This document shows positions 59,210 to 64,000 of a DNA stretch of 64,000 nt, piece after piece. Made by a program: the position numbers and the translations under genes. The DNA comes from Mycolicibacterium grossiae (GTDB lineage Bacteria > Actinomycetota > Actinomycetes > Mycobacteriales > Mycobacteriaceae). The notes beneath the pieces were generated by a model that had not been told where the DNA came from, ran no database searches, and saw only the letters and a list, made by a program, of their open reading frames with translations. The stretch is taken from the NCBI RefSeq assembly GCF_008329645.1, contig NZ_CP043474.1, positions 2,604,001 through 2,668,000 on the forward strand, in the 5' to 3' direction. Positions within the stretch are counted from its first letter, which is position 1. Each line of letters opens with the position of its first letter.

Positions 59210-59917
59210 GTGACCACATCTGAACCTCGAGCCGAACACCCGGCTGAGCAGCGCGCGCAACGCGGGGCGGGCGAAACGCCGCTCGAGAAAGTGGGCGGTG
59301 TATCGGGTTTGGTGCTCGCCGCCATCCCGACCTTCGCCTACGTCGTCGTCAACGCGGTCGCCGGACTCGATGCCGCCGTCATCGTGGCGGTCGGGGCCAA
59401 TGCCGGCCTCATCGTGCTTCGACTGCTGCGCGGACAGCCGATCCAGCCGGCCGTCTCCGGACTGCTCGGCGTCGTCGTCGCCGCCCTGATCGCCTTCTAC
59501 ACGGGATCGGCGCAAGATTACTTCCTGCCCGGAATCTGGTTCAGCCTCGTCATGACTACCGTGCTCGCGGTGTCCCTGCTGGTCCGGCGACCGCTCGTCG
59601 GCGTGATCTGGAACGCGTTGCGCGGTGCGGGTCCGCATCCGGCGTGGCGGAGCGACCGGGTGGTCCTGCATGCGTTCGACGTGGCGACGCTGGCGTTCGC
59701 CCTCGTCTTCGCCGCACGCTTCATCGTCCAGCACTGGCTTTACGACGAGGGATCCACCGGGTGGCTGGCCGTCGCACGCATCGCCATGGGTTATCCGCTG
59801 CTCGGTCTCGGACTGCTGGTGGTGTACTGGGCGGTGCGCGTGGCGAAGCGGCGCGGCGCCGACGAGGCGAACGAGCGGATGCTGGAGGTGCCCACTGATC
59901 GAGCATCGCGTCGATGA
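59210..59917 (+). CDS. DUF3159 membrane protein
   Basis: This 235-residue actinobacterial membrane protein matches DUF3159. After a polar N terminus it has about six hydrophobic segments, starting GVSGLVLAAIPTFAYVVVNA and including SGLLGVVVAALIAFYTGSAQ. Function is unknown; the family is near-universal in mycobacteria. GTG start at 59210. The next gene starts 17 bases after its stop. Confidence 0.85.
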   Translation: MTTSEPRAEHPAEQRAQRGAGETPLEKVGGVSGLVLAAIPTFAYVVVNAVAGLDAAVIVAVGANAGLIVLRLLRGQPIQPAVSGLLGVVVAALIAFYTGSAQDYFLPGIWFSLVMTTVLAVSLLVRRPLVGVIWNALRGAGPHPAWRSDRVVLHAFDVATLAFALVFAARFIVQHWLYDEGSTGWLAVARIAMGYPLLGLGLLVVYWAVRVAKRRGADEANERMLEVPTDRASRR

Positions 59918-59933
59918 CGGCTTGCTGCGAGGC

Positions 59934-61055
59934 ATGGCCGATCTCGAGCGCACCGAAATAGGTTGGCTCCCGCACCGTTTGACGCAGGACGCCCGGGATC
60001 GGTGCGACGATCCGCAGCTGCTGGGTGCCGAGACGCAACCCTCGGGGGTGCGCGTCGTCCTCCGGACGGCCGCCACGGCGATCGAGCTGGACCTGCACCG
60101 CACGCGCGTCGTGCTGACGGGGGTTCCGGAGCGGTCGGCCGGCACCGTCGACCTGGTCGTCGACGGGAGGCTCACCGCACAGGCGGCGACGCACGGGGGA
60201 GACGTGGTGCGCGTCGACCCGTCCTCGGGGAGCCGCGGCGTGGAACCGGGACCGGTCGCCACGATCCGCTTCGACGGCCTGACACCACGGGAGAAGCTCG
60301 TCGAGCTGTGGCTGCCGCACTACGAACGCATCGAGGTGGTCGCCCTGCGCACCGACGCACCGGCGAGCATTCCCGTCACCACGCGGAAGCGGTGGGTCCA
60401 CTACGGGAGTTCCATCAGTCAGGGTTCCAATGCGGCGAGTCCCAGCACGACGTGGCCGGCCATCGCCGCCGCGCTCGCCGGCGTCGACCTCGTCAACCTG
60501 GGGTTCTCCGGCAGCGCACTCCTCGATCCGTTCGTCGCACGCGCCATCCGGGATCAACCCGCGGACGTCGTCACCGTCAAGGTGGGAATCAACCTCGTCA
60601 ACGCAGATCTGTTCCGCCAGCGTGCCTTCGGGCCCGCCGTGCATGGCTTCCTCGATGCGATCCGCGACGGGCACCCGGACGTTCCGCTGGTGGTCGTCGG
60701 CCCGTTGTACTGCCCCATCCACGAAACGACGCCGGGCCCGGGGGCCTTCGACGTGGACGCCCTCGGCAGGGGCGTCGTCCGCTTCGTGGCGACGGGCAAC
60801 CCGGCCGACGTGGACGCACCCGGCGGCCTCGGGCGTCTGAGCCTGGTATGGATCCGCGAGCAGCTGTCGGAGATCGTGACGCGGCGTAGGGTCGCCGACC
60901 CACGGATCTCCTACCTCGACGGACTGTCGCTCTACGGGCCGGACGACGCGCAGACCCACCCGCTACCGGATGAACTGCATCCGGATGCGGCGACGCACCG
61001 CATCATCGGCGAACGCTTCGCGTCATCGACGTTGCGGACGCTGGTCACCGACTGA
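59934..61055 (+). CDS. SGNH/GDSL hydrolase family protein
   Basis: This 373-residue protein has an N-terminal beta-rich (carbohydrate-esterase-2-like) region and a C-terminal SGNH hydrolase domain. The nucleophile is Ser160 in HYGSSISQGSN. The Asp346-His349 pair lies in DELHPDAATH. Such enzymes deacetylate sugars or hydrolyse lipid esters. No signal peptide is evident from the ATG at 59934; the frame is open upstream, so the N terminus is uncertain. It follows DUF3159 closely. Confidence 0.85.
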   Translation: MADLERTEIGWLPHRLTQDARDRCDDPQLLGAETQPSGVRVVLRTAATAIELDLHRTRVVLTGVPERSAGTVDLVVDGRLTAQAATHGGDVVRVDPSSGSRGVEPGPVATIRFDGLTPREKLVELWLPHYERIEVVALRTDAPASIPVTTRKRWVHYGSSISQGSNAASPSTTWPAIAAALAGVDLVNLGFSGSALLDPFVARAIRDQPADVVTVKVGINLVNADLFRQRAFGPAVHGFLDAIRDGHPDVPLVVVGPLYCPIHETTPGPGAFDVDALGRGVVRFVATGNPADVDAPGGLGRLSLVWIREQLSEIVTRRRVADPRISYLDGLSLYGPDDAQTHPLPDELHPDAATHRIIGERFASSTLRTLVTD

Positions 61056-61070
61056 CGAGCTGCACCGGGC

Positions 61071-61370
61071 TCAGCAGCCGAGGTGTAGGACCGCGTTCTT
61101 GACGATGTCGAAGGCCACCGGCGCCTCGAGTCCCGCCTCGCGTTCGAGCGCGATGGCAGCGACGGCGCCAGACTGCCCGCTTCCCACGATGGCGCATGCG
61201 CGGTGCCCCAGGTTCATCAACTGCTGCGAACTCAAGTAGACGTACTTCGGTTGTAGGTTGGGCAGGTAGTCCTCGACCTCGGCGGCCGCCGGTGCGGCGA
61301 GTGCGACCGCCGACATCGCCGACGTCGCGCCAACTGCGCAGAGCAGAGCCGTATCCCGTGAAAGCCGCAT
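61071..61370 (-). CDS. Secreted DUF732-like protein
   Basis: This 99-residue protein has an N-terminal signal peptide (LSRDTALLCAVGATSAMSAV, cleavage after AAPAAAE). The mature domain has the helix LSSQQLMNLGHRACAIVGSG and a terminal Cys, the pattern of the mycobacterial DUF732 family of small exported proteins. The two mature cysteines probably form a disulfide. Function unknown. Confidence 0.8.
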   Translation of the reverse strand: MRLSRDTALLCAVGATSAMSAVALAAPAAAEVEDYLPNLQPKYVYLSSQQLMNLGHRACAIVGSGQSGAVAAIALEREAGLEAPVAFDIVKNAVLHLGC

Positions 61371-61483
61371 GGCCGGATCATCCCGCGTCGAGCGTCGATT
61401 CGGTAAGCCCGGGACCCCGATTGTGCATGATGTCGGCCGCGTCGGAGTGTGACGCGCGCCTCGTCCCGTGCGATGGTCTCGGT

Positions 61484-61906
61484 ATGTCGACGTTCGTCAT
61501 CGATGCACCGCTCGCGATCAACCTCGTCACGACGAGCGCCGTCATCCCGCCCGAGCACAGCCTGACTGCTCCCACCCTGCTGCGTTCGCAGGCTCTGGCT
61601 CTGGTGTACGACGCGGTGCGCCGCGGTCGGATCGACGAACGCGCCGGACGGGAGGTCCTCGACGGCATCCGCCGCCTGCGGATCCGTCTCCTCGGGGACC
61701 GATCACTGCAGCAGCACGCGTGGCGGATCGCCGCCGAGTTGGACTGGCCGGATACCTACCGCGCCGAGTACATCGCCCTCACCCGGCTGCAGGCGGACGC
61801 GTTCGTGACGGCGGACGCCGAATTCGCCTCGAATGCCGCGCGTTTCGTTGAAACCGCGACGCCCGACGACCTGCTGAGTCCGTGGACGCCGAGTCGTCAG
61901 TCGTAG
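61484..61906 (+). CDS. Orphan PIN-domain protein (VapC-like)
   Basis: This 140-residue PIN-domain protein has an N-terminal VIDAPLAINLV (Asp), a central Glu/Asp-rich region and LQADAFVTADAEFASNAARF with the acidic residues that bind Mg2+ in PIN ribonucleases. VapC toxins have this layout, but no antitoxin gene lies in the 113 bases upstream, so it is an orphan or a housekeeping nuclease. Its 3' end overlaps the convergent arr gene by ten bases. Confidence 0.75.
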   Translation: MSTFVIDAPLAINLVTTSAVIPPEHSLTAPTLLRSQALALVYDAVRRGRIDERAGREVLDGIRRLRIRLLGDRSLQQHAWRIAAELDWPDTYRAEYIALTRLQADAFVTADAEFASNAARFVETATPDDLLSPWTPSRQS

Positions 61907-62334
61907 AGGACCGCGGTGCCCGTACGCCGGATCGCGTCCAATCCCGCGCGGAACGCGGCGAGGTACTCCGGCGAGTGCCCCACCCAGTCGGTGACCTCGC
62001 CGACGATCTTCACCGGAAGCCGGCTGCGGTAGCTGTGGGTCGGGTTGCCCGGGAACTTCTTGTCGGTGACGTTGGGGTCGTCCTCGAGGTCATCGCCGGG
62101 CTCGACCACGTAGACGCGGCAGCGGCCCTCACCGACCGCCATCTCGGCCGCGAGGACCGCACCGTCCAACACCTTCGTCATGTACACGTGGTTCGCGACG
62201 TGTCCGGGCCGGTAGTTGGATGCGTGCCCCGGCTCGAGGTAGTCCCCGATCCGTAGGTCGGCCTTCGTGCCGTGGAAGTACGCCCCCGACTCGTGCACCT
62301 GAAACCGCTCCGGCGTATCGGCCATCTCTGCCAT
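61897..62334 (-). CDS. arr: Rifamycin ADP-ribosyltransferase Arr
   Basis: This 145-residue protein is a close Arr match: VHESGAYFHGTKADLRIGDY, HASNYRPGHVANHVYMT and EDDPNVTDKKFPGNPTHSYR, with the Asp of EDDPNVTDKK as the catalytic acid by homology to M. smegmatis Arr. It transfers ADP-ribose from NAD to rifamycins and inactivates them. The ATG at 62334 is preceded by GGGGAGGG. It appears intact, so intrinsic rifampicin tolerance is predicted. Confidence 0.93.
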   Translation of the reverse strand: MAEMADTPERFQVHESGAYFHGTKADLRIGDYLEPGHASNYRPGHVANHVYMTKVLDGAVLAAEMAVGEGRCRVYVVEPGDDLEDDPNVTDKKFPGNPTHSYRSRLPVKIVGEVTDWVGHSPEYLAAFRAGLDAIRRTGTAVLYD

Positions 62335-62502
62335 CGAAACCCTCCCCGTCTTGCTGGTGCGCCGGACGATCCTGCGCCACACCCGGGGTCTTGCCGCAAG
62401 CCCCCACCCCGGCGTTATGGTGAGAGTGGGAGGCCGAGGAGTCGGCCGCCGTTCCCCGGAACCCCGTTGTCACGCCCGCACGCTCGCTCTACCGTCGCAG
62501 GC

Positions 62503-63228
62503 ATGCCTGCCGACGAGCCCACGATCCTGGCCACCAGCGGCGGAATCGGCGACGGTGTCCGCACCCGCCTCGCCTTCACCGCATTGACGGATCATGCGGT
62601 CGAGCTGTCCGGGGCCACCGGGCGGCGTCCGCGAATGTGCCTGCTGGCCACGGCGATGGGCGACGACTCGGCCGTCCTGCACTACCTCGCCGAGGCGGCG
62701 TGGACACGCGGCTTCGCTCCGTCACACGTGTCGCTCTTCCCGATGCCCAACGTGGCGGACGTCGCCGCGCACCTGCTCGAGCAGGACGTGGTCTGGGTGT
62801 TCGGCGGCAGCGTCGCGGGCCTGCTCGCGATGTGGCGGCTGCACGGACTCGATGACGCCCTCCGCGCGGCGTGGCAGGCCGGAGTCGTGCTGACCGGGAT
62901 CTCCGCCGGGTCGATCTGCTGGCACGCCGGCGGTACCACCGACTCCTTCGGGCCCGACCTCCGGCCCGTCACCGACGGGCTCGGCTTCGTGCCGTACGGC
63001 AACGGGGTGCACTACGACTCGGAAGCCCGGCGCCGTCCCCTGCTGCACCGACTCGTCGGCGACGGGGTGCTGCCCACCGCGTACGCGACGGACGACGGAG
63101 CCGGGGTGCTCTACCGCGGCACCGACTTCGTGGAGGCGGTCGCCGAGCACCCAACCGCGGGCGCATACCGCGTCGAGCGGCGCGGCGGCGCGGCGGTCGA
63201 GACGGCCCTCGACGTTCGGCGCCTGTGA
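62503..63228 (+). CDS. Peptidase E-like (S51 family) protein
   Basis: This 241-residue protein is of the S51 dipeptidase group within the class I glutamine amidotransferase fold. The nucleophile Ser134 lies in VLTGISAGSICWHAGG. Flanking motifs are WVFGGSVAGLLAMWRLHGLD and the C-terminal AYATDDGAGVLYRGTDFVEA. Such peptidases cleave Asp-X dipeptides or process cyanophycin-like peptides. ATG at 62503, weak ribosome binding site. No signal peptide, so cytoplasmic. Confidence 0.85.
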   Translation: MPADEPTILATSGGIGDGVRTRLAFTALTDHAVELSGATGRRPRMCLLATAMGDDSAVLHYLAEAAWTRGFAPSHVSLFPMPNVADVAAHLLEQDVVWVFGGSVAGLLAMWRLHGLDDALRAAWQAGVVLTGISAGSICWHAGGTTDSFGPDLRPVTDGLGFVPYGNGVHYDSEARRRPLLHRLVGDGVLPTAYATDDGAGVLYRGTDFVEAVAEHPTAGAYRVERRGGAAVETALDVRRL

Positions 63229-63259
63229 CCTGATCGCGACCGCGCCGGCTTGAGACCAA

Positions 63260-63289
63260 TTTCGCGAAAGCGCATGCGCAAGCGCTTGC
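63260..63289. promoter_or_regulatory. Stacked palindromes before a sugar-transport gene (LacI-type operator)
   Basis: TTTCGCGAAA (63260-63269), GCGCATGCGC (63270-63279) and GCAAGCGCTTGC (63278-63289) are three adjacent palindromes about 70 bases before the sugar-binding lipoprotein. The last fits the LacI/GalR-family operator core, so a LacI-type sugar repressor is likely encoded near by, outside the window. Confidence 0.7.
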
Positions 63290-63353
63290 CTAGAGCCTAT
63301 CGTCCGACGGAGCCGCGACGCGGTCCGCGTCGCACCGGGACGAGGGAGTCCAC

Positions 63354-64000
63354 ATGGTCATGCAGCGTGCGTCGAGAACCCGCGCAGTGGGGGCGGCGCT
63401 GGTCGCCGGATCGCTGGTCCTCGGCCTGACCGCCTGCGGCGGATCCGGGTCGGACAGCGTCAAGGTCGGACTCATCACCAAGACCGACTCGAATCCCTAC
63501 TTCGTGAAGCTCCGCGAGGCGGCGCAGGCTCAAGCCGACAAGGACGGAGCGCAACTCGTCGCGCTCGCAGGCGCATTCGACGGCGACAACGAAGGGCAGG
63601 TCTCGGCGATCGAAAACATGGTCGGCCAAGGCGTCAAGGGCATCCTCATCACGCCGAACTCCTCGACGGGTGTGCTCGACGCGATCAAGAAGGCGCGCGA
63701 TGCCGGCGTCGTCGTCATCGCCCTCGACACCGCCACCGATCCCGAGGACGCCGTGGACGCGACGTTCGCCACCGACAACAAGGCTGCGGGCGTCAGCCAG
63801 GGCAAGTGGGTGCGGGCCGCCATCGGCAACGCCGCACCGCAGGTCGTGATGCTCGACGGGACGCCCGGCGGCACGGTCGACACCTTCCGTCACGACGGCT
63901 TCCTCGAGGGCTTCGGCATCACCAACGACTCGCCGGAGATCGTCGGACAGGAGAACACCAACGGCGATCAGACCAAGGCGCAGACCGCGATGGAGAACAT
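63354..64000 (+). CDS. Sugar ABC transporter substrate-binding lipoprotein (3' end outside window)
   Basis: The visible 215 codons encode a periplasmic-binding-protein of the RbsB/Peripla_BP_4 type. The signal peptide ends in the lipobox LTAC, with Cys28 as the lipidated residue, so the protein is anchored outside the membrane. Conserved features are VKVGLITKTDSNPYFVKLRE, GVKGILITPNSSTGVLDAIK and VVVIALDTATDPEDAVDATF. It would deliver a pentose, hexose or polyol to an ABC permease encoded to the right. GAGGGAG stands before the ATG; a second ATG at 63360 is possible. Expression is probably controlled at the palindromes at 63260-63289. Confidence 0.92.
   Translation, partial: MVMQRASRTRAVGAALVAGSLVLGLTACGGSGSDSVKVGLITKTDSNPYFVKLREAAQAQADKDGAQLVALAGAFDGDNEGQVSAIENMVGQGVKGILITPNSSTGVLDAIKKARDAGVVVIALDTATDPEDAVDATFATDNKAAGVSQGKWVRAAIGNAAPQVVMLDGTPGGTVDTFRHDGFLEGFGITNDSPEIVGQENTNGDQTKAQTAMEN

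Noticed and set aside
61371..61483. Antitoxin gene for the PIN protein
   Set aside because: The 113 bases upstream contain no start codon with a usable frame on the plus strand.
1..64000. CRISPR arrays, tRNA or rRNA genes
   Set aside because: No regularly spaced 24-40 bp repeats, no cloverleaf-like segments and no rRNA-like stretches were seen.

Overview
The window is a high-GC actinobacterial chromosome segment, most likely from a fast-growing environmental Mycobacteriaceae species (Mycolicibacterium/Mycobacterium). That placement is an inference. It rests on mycobacterial-type families (an MSMEG_0565-0572-type nitrilase cluster, DUF732, DUF3159, TIGR04222, Arr, Nei2, Lhr, a DesA3-type desaturase with its reductase), many GTG starts, and ATGA/GTGA gene overlaps. 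No rRNA, tRNA, CRISPR array or replication origin was recognised.

Layout. 1-4.5 kb: a UvrA-like ABC protein cut by the left edge, an AraC regulator and a LuxR-type regulator. 4.7-10.4 kb: a detoxification/stress cluster (formaldehyde-dehydrogenase-like zinc dehydrogenase, PfpI/DJ-1 protein, ABM monooxygenase, HbpS/GlcG protein, LtrA, aldo/keto reductase). Inside it sit two decayed genes, a frameshifted SRPBCC gene fused by deletion to a broken second dehydrogenase. 10.9-14.5 kb: a three-gene molybdenum hydroxylase of the PaoABC/xanthine dehydrogenase type. 14.6-18.1 kb: a mobile island with an IS110-family transposase, a serine recombinase translationally coupled to an Abi-C abortive-infection-like protein, and truncated chromosomal genes on both sides. 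18.3-21.3 kb: a TetR regulator divergent from a ferredoxin-type reductase and a fatty acid desaturase. 21.3-22.1 kb: a Nei2-type glycosylase.

22.2-29.6 kb holds a tightly overlapping eight-gene Nit1C-type cluster: MSMEG_0572 family protein, nitrilase, MSMEG_0570 family protein, flavoprotein, radical SAM protein, GNAT-PurM fusion, a second nitrilase-like protein that has lost its catalytic Cys and Glu, and a glycosyltransferase. 29.6-41.5 kb is ordinary chromosome (nitronate monooxygenase, DUF2834, Lhr helicase, NAD(P)/FAD oxidoreductase, TetR regulators, an SDR, a secreted protein, TIGR04222). It includes a TetR gene broken at a G7 run next to a pair of perfect operators.

41.7-58.4 kb looks like an aromatic or terpenoid catabolic island. 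Two parallel modules each encode an FAD monooxygenase, a VOC-fold extradiol-type dioxygenase and a fumarylacetoacetate-hydrolase-family protein. Around them lie an AceE-like E1 enzyme, two cytochromes P450, an SDR, a PucR-type regulator and three TetR regulators. Several inverted-repeat operators are visible, and one motif recurs at three promoter sites. 58.4-64 kb: MerR regulator, DUF3159 membrane protein, SGNH hydrolase, DUF732 protein, orphan PIN protein, Arr rifamycin ADP-ribosyltransferase, peptidase-E-like protein, and the start of a sugar-binding lipoprotein behind LacI-type palindromes.
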